64,000 bases of DNA from Epichloe hybrida. Taxonomy: Eukaryota; Ascomycota; Sordariomycetes; Hypocreales; Clavicipitaceae. The notes below the pieces were generated by a model. The model was given only the letters and a program-made list of their open reading frames with translations, was not told where the DNA came from and searched no databases. The position numbers were made by a program, and so were the translations under genes. The stretch covers positions 124,001 to 188,000 of the forward strand of contig JAFEKR010000013.1 in the NCBI GenBank assembly GCA_019022495.1, read 5' to 3'. Below are positions 48,476 through 59,700 of this stretch, piece after piece. The number at the start of each line of letters is the position of its first letter. The stretch's first letter is position 1.

Positions 48476-48783
48476 TGTTAGATTTACAGGGTATTGAATT
48501 TAATGTAATATAGTTATAAGCCTAAAGAATAGTATTGTTATTAATTATCTCTTCTAGGCTACGTTATCTGTTATTATAATTAATTAAGTTATGTATAAAA
48601 GAGGGATTAAAAGCTAGAAGTTATAATATATAAAGGGAAAAGGGGTTACGCGTTTATATCCCTACATTTCCTAGCTAATTAACGTGCTAGGTTATGGGTC
48701 ACGTGTGGGGTCCGCGCGCGGCCTGAGCTTCTGCCAGGTAATTGCGGCTGCGACGCGCGATTGATATCACCTTTGTTCCAACA
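48476..48783 (-). repeat. 5' LTR of copia B (308 bp), followed by TSD gttag
   Basis: Starts tgttagattt, ends tttgttccaaca. The outer 90 bp (about 48690-48783), with ggtccgcgcgcggcctgagc, are free of RIP while the same bases in the left LTR are mutated (ggtccacgcgtagcctaagc). gttag at 48784-48788 is the right target-duplication copy. Confidence 0.9.
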
Positions 48784-48788
48784 GTTAG

Positions 48789-50254
48789 GAATTATAGGAA
48801 AATATATAAAGGTAATAAATACCTAGTAAAATAAAAGGGCTAGCTAAGTAAATATAACTAATAGGTAGTAGTAAAAGATATAGAAGGTACTTAATATATA
48901 ATTTAGGTTTTCTATTAAAGTAAAATAAGAAAGAAGTATAGTAAGATATAAGTAAGTTATAGGTAATAAGGAATAAGGTAATTAGAAAAAGGCCTAGCCT
49001 TATTAGCTACTATTATACTCTAATTAAAAACCTTATTAGACTATTTACTAAATAATAAAGGAAAATATACCTAAAGGGAACTAAGTTTTATAGGAAACCC
49101 ATAGACTATAGTACTTATATAAGATAATACCTTACTACCTTAAATAAGATACTTAGTATTATTCTTATTCTTAGTAACTACCTACTATAGTATAAGGTAA
49201 TACTAGTATTTTACTATAGTCTAGGGAATATACCTTAGATTAGAAAACTATAATTATAGAACTATTTATATATTCTAAGTAATAAGATATTCCTAATAAT
49301 TAGCCTAGGGATTATTAGTAAATAGGTAGTAAAAGGGGAATAAATAAGGTAAGTAAAATCTTATAATCCCTAGAGTAGGAGTAGGATATATAGTAACTAA
49401 AAAATACTAGCGTAAAATAATATACTACTAGTAAGTAGTAGAAGTAAACTATACTTAATTATAAGTAAAAGGCTAGTAAATAAGGAAGGAAATAATATAC
49501 TTATAATATACTTATTATACCTTTATAGCACTAGTTAAACTAAATATAATTTAGTAAGCTATATTTATATAGTTAAAGGTAAGTATAAGAGATAGTATAT
49601 ACTTAGTAAAATAGAAGTAAGTCTCCTTTAGAAAGATAAGGCCTTCTACTATAATGTTTATATCCTTAGTATTTATAAGAGTTTAGATTTAATTTAAAAT
49701 AGTAAGAAGGTTAGTAAAATTACCCTTTATAGTTACTATAGCTTATAAGTAAGTAGTTAGTAATAATAAAATAAAATATAAGAGAGAAGGAATAGATTTA
49801 CTTCCTTATAGGTATTACTATACTATATATATTAAATATAGTGTTTTATAAGTTTAGTTTATTTATTATTAATAACTAAAATATAAGAGAATTAATAGTT
49901 TATTTAAGGTAAAGTAAGCTTAGCTAGAGGGCTTCTCTTAAACTTAGAGTAGCTTATATATAAATAATATATATAGCTATAAATTTATAAGTAAATAGAC
50001 TTATTTTCTATAATAAAGAGCTTAGGAATAATAAGGATAATAGTATAAGGAAACTAAAGGTATAATAGAATTTAGAAGAAGGATTCGTATAGTTAAAAAG
50101 AGGAAAAAGTATATAATATAGTAGGAAGCTATAAGTAATTTAAAGGTAAAGGCTATTAGTTATTATTATTTTAATATTAGCTACTACCTAGTAAGTAGCT
50201 ATATACTAACTAGTAAAAGCTATTTAAGGGCCTAGCTATAAGTAAGGGGATAAT
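48789..50254 (+). pseudogene. Gypsy A3, chromodomain and 3' region
   Basis: Resumes A3 after copia B. The frame KIYKGNKYLVK, stop, KG, then YN and VVVKDIEGT.YII with later Y.SK (48800-48920) is the chromodomain, which binds methylated histone H3 in chromoviruses and may steer integration to heterochromatin. A 3' region follows (about 49450-50220) containing RYYYTIYIKYSVL near 49815 and a Lys/Arg-rich end. The polypurine tract aagtaaggggataat ends at 50254. Confidence 0.85.
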
Positions 50255-50454
50255 TATAAGGCTTACTTATAATACTAGCGCGCTAGCGTATTACCTAGCG
50301 GGCATACTATGCCCTAGGGCTAGGTTCACGTAACACTAGCAAGCTACTAGCTATAAGCTAGTGACTCGCACGCATAACACACTTAGACCTAGTAAGCTTT
50401 AGTTAATATACGAGTGCCCCTATACCTCTTGCCTAGCTATCCCTTGTTCTCACA
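50255..50454 (+). repeat. 3' LTR of gypsy A3 (200 bp)
   Basis: Starts tataaggct, ends gttctcaca. It carries the extra segment typical of the A2 type. The bases attta at 50455-50459 should be the right target-duplication copy; the left partner is not in the window. Confidence 0.85.
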
Positions 50455-50459
50455 ATTTA

Positions 50460-51192
50460 ATTGTAGCTCTTACCTCTAGAGGTTGATTCCTTTGTAAATA
50501 CGGTCCGTATCTACTACACAAGACAGTAGGTCCGAGAATATAACCGTAACTACATAGAAAGGCTTATATTACTAATTATTTAGGTTTATGTAACACATAT
50601 TAGCAAATTTAGGCATAATGCTAATTCTTAAATAGCAGGAAACCTCTACTACACTTTACTAGTTTATATTAGAGTAAGGGTTATGCTAATGGAGAATATC
50701 TAGACGCCTATAGGCCTTATTCATAGCGCTATACGGATTATGAAAGATATTTACTAGGATCAAGATATTACTAATCCTTGCTAATAGGCTCCTAATATTA
50801 TGTTTATGCGAATAGATAAGTACGCGGGACTGCCTTACTTTATAGAGCCGAATAAGGCTACTATTATTCCTATTTTCTAAGTGTACCGCAAGTTTATTAA
50901 GGGTAGTAACCTATGTGGCTAGCGTTAATTCCTATTTATAATTACATATAGCATTACTATGTATAAGTCATAAGGTATTACTCTTAACAAGGCAGTGGCT
51001 AATATCTTCGTAAAGGAGTTTATAACAGGCCTTATGTACGTTACTATCTTAAGAGTGAAGACGCTTAAGGGTATTATATTTAATACTCCCTTTAATCTTA
51101 GCACTCTTACTTCCTAGACTAACCTAGATACTAGCCTAAGGGCTCTTAACACACGGCGACGAGAGGTTGAAATAATTTATGCTATGTAATAG
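50460..51192 (+). pseudogene. PIF1-like DNA helicase, C-terminal part
   Basis: PIF1 family helicases unwind DNA 5' to 3'; related domains occur in Helitron RepHel proteins and in telomere-linked fungal helicase genes. The plus frame reads KYAGLPYFIEPNKATIIPIF (about 50820-50880), then SITMYKSQGITLNKAVANIF (about 50950-51010), equivalent to the family's TIHKSQG block. FITGLMYVTILRVKTLKGII follows (about 51020-51080), equivalent to GLTYVALSRV. The frame ends TAA at 51187-51189, with about six RIP-type stops inside. The Walker A part is missing: it would lie left of gypsy A3, which cuts the gene, and is not seen in the window. Confidence 0.75.
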
Positions 51193-51424
51193 CTAGATAA
51201 AGCTAATATATCTTATTAGATATAGAAATTTTAATGAGTTTAGTTAATAAGAGCTTTATTAGCTTTATTATTAATAATAACAAGGTAGTTAAGCCACCTC
51301 TATATATTAACCTAGCTTAGACCCCTCCTACTCCTTAAATAAAAGAATTTTATAGCCTAGTTCTAGTTATTAAATCTCCTATTTATATTAATTTAATATA
51401 AATTAATTTAAGATTATAAGAGGG

Positions 51425-51690
51425 GGAAAGGTATTATTATTTACTAAGATGTTACTTCTCCTTAGATATTTGCTAAGTAATATCTTAGTAAAGCTATTAT
51501 TTTAGAAGGAAAAGAGAAAAGGTATTATTATCTACTAAGACGTCACTTCTCCTTAGATATTTGCTAAGTAATATCTTAGTAAAGCTGTTATTTTAGGAGG
51601 AGAAAAGGAGAGAAAAGGTATTATCTACTAAGATATTACTTTTCCTTAGATATCTGCTAAGTGATGTCTTAGCAGAGGGAAAAGCACACG
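51425..51690. repeat. Three tandem repeats of 91-96 bp with a 12-bp-stem hairpin
   Basis: Units start at about 51430, 51521 and 51617 (ggtattat...). Each contains ctaagatRttac then, about 20 bases on, gtaatatcttag, giving a 12-bp stem (best in units 1 and 3 before mutation). Units differ mostly by C/T and G/A. It lies about 240 bp downstream of the helicase stop. Confidence 0.85.
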
Positions 51691-52142
51691 CCCCTAGAGA
51701 GGGATAGTTATGTATAAATTTGTATTATAGTAAATTGACTAAAAAAGCCCTTTTACGCACTTAACGTTAATGTTATTAGTAAAAACGGAAGCGGATAATA
51801 ATTAGCCTAGGCGGATACCGACGCTTTCCCTGCGCCTATGATGCCGATAAATTCGGGCAGCCATAAGGATCTTGTAATTTGCCTTTAGCTCAGGCCCTAT
51901 CTAGAATTATATTACTATCAATGCTCCTACCAGGCATAAACTCATAGGCAACGGCAAAACCAGTATCTCCTAAGTCTTCTAGATCTCTTAAGTTACATTG
52001 CCCATGACCAATATTAATAAGGCAGAAGCAGGCGTTACTCTCGCTAGCCTAAAGGTTCTTAGACTAGTTGCTACTGTGCGTTAGTTCAATCACTAGGCCA
52101 TAGCTTACTATATGCAGCCTGTTTAGTCTACAGAACGGACTA
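51691..52142. other. Unassigned, possibly genic
   Basis: A plus frame around 51890-52160 has text such as NINKAEAGVTLASLKVLRLVATV with few stops, but the minus strand is nearly as open. I cannot decide on a gene. Confidence 0.3.
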
Positions 52143-54900
52143 TTATTGTATTTGATCTAGTGTTCTATATAGTTCATCTAGACTAAGCTTAGTATTGGTT
52201 TTTCTCTGTCGTTTTTTCACGTGTTTCATGGTTTCCCGTTAATGGTCCTCTGTTCCGAATAGACAGTCTAACCCTTGTTCTTCTATCAGATCTTAAAGCC
52301 AATATAGGCACTTCCTAATACTCTACGGGGATTCTTCTATATCTCCTATCTGAATATCAATTAAGGAGTCTAGCAATTACATAAATACTAATATCTTAAT
52401 TAAGCAAGACTATAATGCTTTACTTCTATCTAAAATCCTACGAGTAATTAATGGAGTTTTAGTAATATTTCCTTCGCTCCTATAGTATAATAAATATGCT
52501 TTATTTCAGTGAAGTCTTTAAAAGAGATTAAGTACAGCTAGGCTAGGGGGTAGCTAGCATTTAACTAAGAAATAATATTATTCTAGTATAGTATAGAAGT
52601 TTGCCTCTAAGGTAGCTTTAACATAAAAAAACTTAGAGATAAGCTATAAGAAGATTAATTAAAGTAAGCAAGGGCTATATGCTCCCCCGTTATATTTAAT
52701 AAAGATATCATAGGTTTGCAACCAGTAGGTACCTTTAGGTTAAGTCTTAATGTATAGCCTGTTTATGTTAGGAAAGAAAGAGAGGTATATTAATATACTT
52801 ACTAAAACTCCTTTAGTGTTACCTAAGGGAATTTAGAAAAGATCCTCTACTGCCCTTCTAATGTAATCAAAGTTTAGTTCTTTAGCTAAATGTTACTTAA
52901 ATACTATTAAAGTTTGTTTCTAAAACTAAGAGTATTACCCTTTATGAACGTTAGCTTCTTAATTGTTTTCAAGTGGTATTTACATTCTACTAGGCTCCAC
53001 TCTTCAAGGAATACCGCTACAGCAAAGAACATCGCTATTAAATTAGCTAAACTGTAGAACAAAATAGGAATAAATCCATACTAGTATCAGAAGCAATAAC
53101 TTCATCAAAATAGTTCTTAAAGGGAAATGTTGTTAACCTAATCAGGTTTTGAAGGTCTTTCAGATACTTCACCATATTATTAGTAAAACAACTAGTAAGA
53201 TGTAAGACTTGATAGCTAGCTGTAGCTAGGTTTCTAATAAACACAAAAGAATTAGGTTTGTAATAGAGTGGGCATAAAGGTATTTATACGCTTAACTCTT
53301 GTTTACTAGTCTAAACTATTAAGGCACACATGCTACATAACCTATGCCCACATTAGAGAATATACCAAGGTAATCAAGATATGCATATAAAACAAGTACC
53401 CTTAGAAGTAACGTTAAGCCACTCGGACTAAAACTTTTAAATAGTCTATAAATATAATTAAGAAGATAATAGCTAATTCAAATATATTCACGTAGCAATT
53501 GTTACAAAGGCTTCTTCTATACTCTTCACTAATTAGGCTGCTTTGGTGCTCTCAATGAGTGGCTCGTAGATTTCCTAAAATATATTAGTTAGTAAAAAAC
53601 CTAGATTATATTAGCAGATGCCTCAAATATTGCCGTGGAATTCCTTACAATACATCCTTAGGGGATAAGCGTCCATAGTTAGAGCAGAAGCTATGATTAT
53701 TACTTAGTCTATTCTGCAACCCTTCATAGACTTAACAAAGTTAGTAATATGCGTTTGTATGCCCTATGGTACGGGCTTCCTAATGCGTAACAATTAATGT
53801 AAGTTAATTAGAAGGGTTAGCTACTTCGCATGTTAAGCTAATGCAAACCTTATAAGCGCCTTCTAGTGTAAAGCTAAGAAGTTAAAACTACATCCTACTA
53901 CTTCTTTCACAGACTCTTAAGCACTAATTAGAGAGATTCTAGAAAGCTGTGATTAGGTATAGTTAATAAAACATTCAGACTAAGGTATATATATATAATT
54001 TTCTTAACATCTGCCTCCGTATAAGGGTACTAGGGATTACTAACATAAAGGGCTTTCATGCCATAGGTAACAAGTCGCAATTGCAGCTTACTAATATGCA
54101 CTTAATTGTTTTTTTCTATAACTAAAACAAACTCTAGACAGAACAGAGGTAGTTTAAGCATCACCAACCTTAACTAGGCCCACAAAAAGTTAACAAGTCT
54201 AGAGGCTAAGCTGAAGTCAGAGACAAATAAAAGGACAACTAAGCTAAACAACGCTAACAACTCAATGTAAAGGCTAATAAATACTTAAGATGCATTAGGA
54301 AAGGCTCTTTCCAGATAATAAAGTATGTAGTAGCTAAGATCAAGTGCATTAGGGATACAAGACATCTCACATTAGGTAGGCAATTAACAGTTCATTAAGA
54401 GCGCTTACTTACTAGTTAACGCTATTAAGCTAAGGGCAACTGCCTGTCTCACTGGATATCCTTGTATTTCTGTTTTAAAGAAGCGGGTGCACGCCTCTGT
54501 ACTAACAGCTAATATAATATCTAGCTTTATTATCCCTAGCCTGTCAAGAGCTTAGTATAGTTTATAGTACTCTTAGATATATAGTCCTTCCATACTAGGG
54601 TTCTTAGATCGAAAGTTAAGCCATAAATCTAGGGAAGCTATGTTAAAAACAGTGCTTAGCATTAGTTCCTACGCGTTATAAATCTATTAGTTTGTACTTA
54701 GGACTTACTATCTAAGCGGAAATTTAGGGTAGGTAGATTCGGCGTTAGATTTATTAGTGGATAGCATGGCATATTTCTAGCATTTAGTTTTTAAGATTTT
54801 AATGCGTAGCCCCACTAGTGGTGCAGCCCAACTATATTTTCTAAATAAGCTTTTAAATTTTGTATACGCAGACACGCTTTAGGTTATAAAATCATAGAAA
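52143..54900 (-). pseudogene. Large multi-exon hypothetical gene (or two), RIP-damaged
   Basis: Several coherent minus frames follow each other. At 54420-54700: IASLDLWLNFRSKNPSMEGL and LAVSTEACTRFFKTEIQGYP. At about 53900-54080: LVTYGMKALYVSNP and YPYTEADVKKIIYIYL. At 53047-53244 a stretch free of stops: TASYQVLHLTSCFTNNMVKY. At 52800-53010: MFFAVAVFLEEWSLVECKYH, ending at a gtaagt donor. The last exon (52143-52410) ends KKRQRKTNTKLSLDELYRTL before a TAA at 52143-52145. Stops between are CAA/CAG/TGG type, and CpA/TpG remain common, so RIP is light. The last exon has a basic stretch. No domain is recognised. It is divergent from the DUF3723-like gene, with copia E between them. Confidence 0.5.
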
Positions 54901-54902
54901 CC

Positions 54903-54907
54903 CATAT
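54903..54907. other. Target-site duplication catat (left copy) of copia E
   Basis: catat here and at 62248-62252 directly flank the two 260-bp LTRs. Confidence 0.9.
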
Positions 54908-55167
54908 TGTTAATTCCTTCGGATCTTCATCGGTTCAATCGTAGCCAAAGACCAGACCAATTGTGGGTCTGGCGCGATGCACGTAATATGATTAGCTGCA
55001 TTAATTCGCCACCCCCTCTTTTGCCCTACATACGGATTTTGCTTACTTTTCTAGCATCTAGACTTTCCCTCTCTTTTCTCTCTTTCCTAGCTAGCTAACT
55101 AACTATTATTAACTTTAATTATATAGGATTACCCTTATACCTGCGTAGGACCTTAGTGTAACTAACA
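54908..55167 (+). repeat. 5' LTR of copia E (260 bp)
   Basis: Starts tgttaattccttcgg, ends gtgtaactaaca. It matches 61988-62247 over its full length with differences that are nearly all C/T or G/A. Contains ctagctagctaactaacta near 55091. Confidence 0.95.
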
Positions 55168-56126
55168 CTAATTAGTAGTTAACTTCACAACTATAAATAA
55201 GCTAGGTATTATAAGAAAAGATATTTTTATAAACACTACTACTACTACTCCTTGTTATGCCATAACGGTCATTATAGTAGAGAGGCATAACTATATAAGT
55301 GTGCTAAAGGAAGAGACTAGAACCCTAGTTATAGGCTTATTAGGCTTCTAAGGAATTAATTTATTAACCCTTAGGCTAAGGGATATAACTTCGTTATATT
55401 TATCTAGGATATTATTATTAATTATTGATTTTATTATCTATTATAAGAAAACTAACTAACTAACCGAATCTATTACTACGAGGTATTTATTTCAAACCTA
55501 ATGTTAAATAACATTAGCTAAGCTAGCTAACACACCTATAAATTCCCTTTAACACATCACCTTCTGACAGACCTTTAATCTCTCCTTATAAGCATTTACT
55601 ACTTGTTTTTTGCCCCCTTTACTCTTAGTGCTATTTGCCTTATGCTTATTAGTAAGAGAGAGAGATTACCTCCTTCCCTCCTTTTTATAAAAAATAGGAA
55701 GTAGTAATTCCTATTATTCCCTTATTACTTTTCCTATTATTTTCTAGTTACTTTTAGAACTTATATTACTTTCTTTATCTTTATTAATTTATTCTTATTA
55801 CTACTTTTACTACTTCTACTGCTTTTTCTTCTGTTTTTCCTATTTTTATAATCTTCTAATTTCATTAGAGTAATAACGCTCCTAAAATGTAAAAGAAAAA
55901 CCTTATAATAGCAATAAGCAAACATAGGAGCTTAATTAGTAGTAAAAATCATAAATTAGTAACGTTTTTTTTATAGTTAAAGATAGCAAAGGAATCTAGA
56001 CCTTCTATAAGAGTAAAGGCTACTAGTAATAGTAAGGCTCTAACTATTACCCCTAAAAGACCCTAAGAGCATGACTTACCCTTATGCCTTTAATAGCTTA
56101 CTTATAACTTCTCTAGCGATTAGAAA
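55168..56126 (+). mobile_element. Leader and gag start of copia E
   Basis: AT-rich leader with pyrimidine runs. From about 55880 a plus frame (for example VRL, then LPLKDPKSMTYPYAFNSLL at about 56040-56095) leads up to the TRIM insertion and continues behind it. Highly RIP-mutated. Confidence 0.6.
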
Positions 56127-56131
56127 GAATC
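56127..56131. other. Target-site duplication gaatc (left copy) of the TRIM
   Basis: gaatc here and at 56726-56730 flank the TRIM exactly. Confidence 0.9.
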
Positions 56132-56304
56132 TGTAAGAGACCTAGAAGGTGTGCTAGGAATCCCAATAGACCAAAAGATCCGCCAACGCTAGCCGTTGCT
56201 AACATTGCACCTTATAATTACTTAAGACCTGTACTATTGCTTGCGCACCCTGTGGGCTGCCCTATAGGCCTCGCGCCCCACAATCCTACGTATAGCGCCT
56301 CATA
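56132..56304 (-). repeat. 3' LTR of the TRIM (173 bp)
   Basis: tgtaagaga at the outer end, gcctcata at the inner end. It differs from its partner by transitions. Confidence 0.9.
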
Positions 56305-56489
56305 ATTATCCTTCCCTTCCCTAGGGCTCGTCCCGAGCCAGCGCGCCGCCACCGTCTAGTTAGGGATTAGCCCAGCACCCGTGGCCACGGATAATCAGTA
56401 ATTGCGAACCCCCAAGGCCTAGTGTGGTGACCCACACCTGCCCTATGAGCCTGACGTAAGCTGCCTAGCCTAAGCAATCCCGTACGGCT

Positions 56490-56550
56490 TACTCTGCGCT
56501 GGGATTCGAACCTAGGACTAGTAGCTAGAAGACCCGTAACGGCTAGCATA
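56490..56550 (-). ncRNA. tRNA-like sequence with B box inside the TRIM
   Basis: On the minus strand, tagccgttacggg (about 56535-56547, A-box-like) precedes ggttcgaatcc (about 56503-56513), an exact Pol III B box inside a tRNA T-arm: ctagg, ttcgaat, cccag (ctggg before RIP would pair fully). The spacing of about 33 bases is normal for tRNA-type promoters. A full cloverleaf is not evident: the acceptor stem partner is missing. It lies directly next to the 5' LTR, where a primer-binding site is expected. Confidence 0.5.
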
Positions 56551-56552
56551 AT

Positions 56553-56725
56553 TATAAGAGACCTAGAAGGTATGCTAGGAATCCTAATAGACTAAAAGAT
56601 CCGCTAACGCTAGCCGTTACTAACATTACACCTTACAATTACTTAAGACCTGTACTGTTGCTTGCGCACCCTGTGGGCTGCCCTGTAGGCCTCGCGCCCC
56701 ACAATCCTACGTACAGCGCCTCACA
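56553..56725 (-). repeat. 5' LTR of the TRIM (173 bp)
   Basis: Inner end tataagaga (RIP-changed), outer end gcgcctcaca intact. Followed by the gaatc target copy at 56726-56730. Confidence 0.9.
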
Positions 56726-56730
56726 GAATC

Positions 56731-59700
56731 TGTTAAGCTAGATCTAGAGACTACTACGTAGCTTAAGCTTAATAACTAGATTGTAAGATTTATTAACCTT
56801 AGTAAGCATTAAGGTTAGAGAGATAATAACCTATAGGAATTATTCTAAGAAGACTTTAAAGGCTAGTCTAAAGACACCTTTAAAAGGGCTATAAAGGAAG
56901 TTATTAAAGAATTACGTAATTCTCTATGAGATCATAGCGTTCTTATTAAGCAAGGCCTGGGATATTTAATCCTAGCATCCCTTAAAGAAGTGCTTTATTA
57001 AACTTTAATACCTCTTTAGTCATAGGAGAGATTACAAGAGAGACTATAACCTTCTAAACCCCTAGAGCCTTAATATTAATAGCCCTAATAACCTACCCTA
57101 GAAATCTACCTTCCCTAACCCTAAAGACTACATAAACCTTCACAAGAGCCCCTATAATAATCGCTATTAAATTAAAAGCTTTATTATAATAATTGTTATT
57201 AATAACAACTAGGGGACTGTCATTTATAACAAAATGTGCCTTTATAGTAATTCGCCTCTAAAGATTAGATTATAAAGAAGATCTCAGAGCTTATGAAGAT
57301 ATATAAGGATAGTGACTACTATAGTAGGAAGCTATATAACTTCTTAACGCTAAAGATTACACTCTTTAAAAATAAGTGTAATAGAATTAACCTTCCTTAA
57401 ATACATTATTAAAAGGCTTTCCTTATTATATTAATAAGTAATACTAAATAATACTTCCTTAATTACCTCTTTAGGAATAACTATTCCTATAAAGAGATAA
57501 TTACCTATATTTATTAACGCTTTAAGACAGAAAGCAACTAGTAATTCTATTACTACTAATAGAGTAGTATAACATTAAAGAACATAATTAAGAAAAACCC
57601 TAATAAAAGCAAGCTTAATTGCCTTAAGATTACATTATTAACCCTTAAGAAGATCCATAGAGAACTATACCCTACTAAAACAGTAGATACTAAGCTTTAT
57701 AAGTAGGCCTTAAATGCTATAGCTAGTATGCCTAAATGTTAGATAGTAAAATACATACACTCTCTAGGCTTTAAAAGTCTTGCTAGAGACCTCTATAAGG
57801 TAATTACTATTATAGAATTAAATAAGAGGCCCTCCTAATACCTTTAGTACTAATAAGGAGACCCTCTAGAGGCTATGTTTACTAATCATTAGTATAAATA
57901 GTAATCATCCCCCTATAGCAAAGGAAGTTATTATAGATAAAGCCCTAGGCTAAGCACTAAGCGCTACTTTATGTGTAGTAAGAGTGGCTGCTAGTTCTCT
58001 AATTACTTTACTAAAGAATATTAAAAGGAAAAGGACTGCTAGTAGGCTAGTAAAATATATTATACACCCCCTTTAGAGAAGAGATTCTAGGTATTCCTTA
58101 CCTCTTATAAAGGGTAGGATAATAATAAGCCTAATAAAAGCTTAGGTTAGAATTAGGAATTATATCTTTTAGCCTATATAGAAGCTAAAGATAATAATAA
58201 TAATATAAAGAAGCTACTATTAATAGCATACCTAAGCATTATATAATTCTTTTACTTTAGATTATAGACTAACTATAATGCTACTAATGTTAATATCCTT
58301 GCGACCCTAAACAATTAAGCCTTCTAACACATATTCCTTAGGCAGGAGCTCTATGAGCTATAAGAGTGCGATAAAGGCTTAATTTACTATATCTCTAAAG
58401 AACACTATTCTAAAGAGGTCTTTAGAGGGATTATACCTAATACTAGCGCCGTAGGAAAGTTAACTATAGGAGAGGCATAAGTAAAAGCTTTATTAAGATT
58501 AATGCTTTTATTAAAGGTAACCCCCTGCGAACCCTAAATTATTATATTTAGCGCTAGATTAGTAGTTATAAGAGGAATCCTTTATATACTCACGGAACTT
58601 AGAGAGCTTAAATTCTACGTCCTTAATATAGCTACCCCCTTTCTCTTCTTAATTACTAATATAGATAAAATATAAGTCAAGATTAATAACCTTACTAACA
58701 TACTTATCTAAGGCAATAAGACTATACCTATTATATAATAATAGGGCTATCCTTAGTAGTTACTAGAAGCAAGAGAAATAGTTGCCTTCTACCTTTTAGA
58801 AGGAGATATCTATTAATTACATTATTAACTTAGTTACCCTTCTATTTAATAACTCGTAAAGATTCTTTACTAAGCTAGTCACAAAGTTAAACACTAGGTA
58901 ATTAAGGAATTAACTAAAGTCTACTACTATTACTAAATATATGGAAAGGCCCCTAGTTAATTTAAGTTCACAATTAAAGATAACTACGAATTTAACTACA
59001 AGATTATTGTTAATATCATATAGATTAATAGCTAACTAGTACTTTACATTATTAATTTCGTAATATTATTCTAGGTAGCCTAATTTCTTAATCTAAGGAA
59101 GTAAAAAGCTTAAGATATCTAGGACGCTATCCGCGAATGTTAGATTAACACTTATCTCGGACCTCTAGAATAGATTATATATAACACTAGTAATAACTTT
59201 ACTTCCGCTAAGCTTAAGCACTATGCTTAACTAATATTAATTAAGACTAATAAGATACTAATTAAAGCTTATAATAGCATTAGAAAGGTTAAGAGATATT
59301 ATAGACCTCTATGCTAAGCTTATAATATTATCATAGACTTAATTAGGATAGAACTTACGCTAGAGTAACGTCTTTAAATAGCTATTAAAGCAATTAATAA
59401 CTTTATAGGCCTAAATAGTATTATCCTAACCCTACTAGTCTTTAGAGGCTACTTATAAATAATAGATAAGTTACTACTAAGCATCTTTATTATTTAATAT
59501 ACTAAAGTAATTTATAAAGCTACTAATAAAGTCCGCTGCTATCTAGCTTTATAGTAAGTCTATAATACCCTTAAAGTCTAGAATAGCCCTAATATAGCGC
59601 CTATATATTAGCTACCCTTATAGGCTAATATATATATATAGAGAGAGAAGGGTAGCTAGCATAGCCCTTATAAGCTGCTTGCTACTAATAGAGAGACCTA

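Larger units (their letters stand above)
56132..56725 (-). mobile_element. TRIM: 594-bp non-coding LTR element with Pol III-like promoter boxes
   Basis: Two 173-bp LTRs (56132-56304 and 56553-56725) flank a 248-bp internal region. Orientation is minus: LTR starts TGTGAGGCGCTGT and ends GGTCTCTTACA, and a polypurine tract agggaagggaaggataat lies just before the 3' LTR (56305-56322). This tract-plus-LTR start resembles that of the A chromoviruses (gggggataat then TGTGAGGCC), so A-type enzymes may have mobilised it. No protein is encoded; the open minus frame at 56367-56549 reads through tRNA-like sequence. The internal part and parts of the LTRs are much richer in GC and CpG than the host copia, so insertion probably came after most RIP. 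Confidence 0.85.

Noticed and set aside
51430..51690. Hairpin repeats as bacterial-type terminators or a riboswitch
   Set aside because: The context is eukaryotic and the hairpins are repeated in DNA tandem units with no gene end in the right place other than the helicase 240 bp upstream.
56367..56549. 60-residue minus-strand open frame with normal composition
   Set aside because: It lies inside the non-coding interior of the TRIM and translates the tRNA-like B-box sequence; its openness only reflects high GC.
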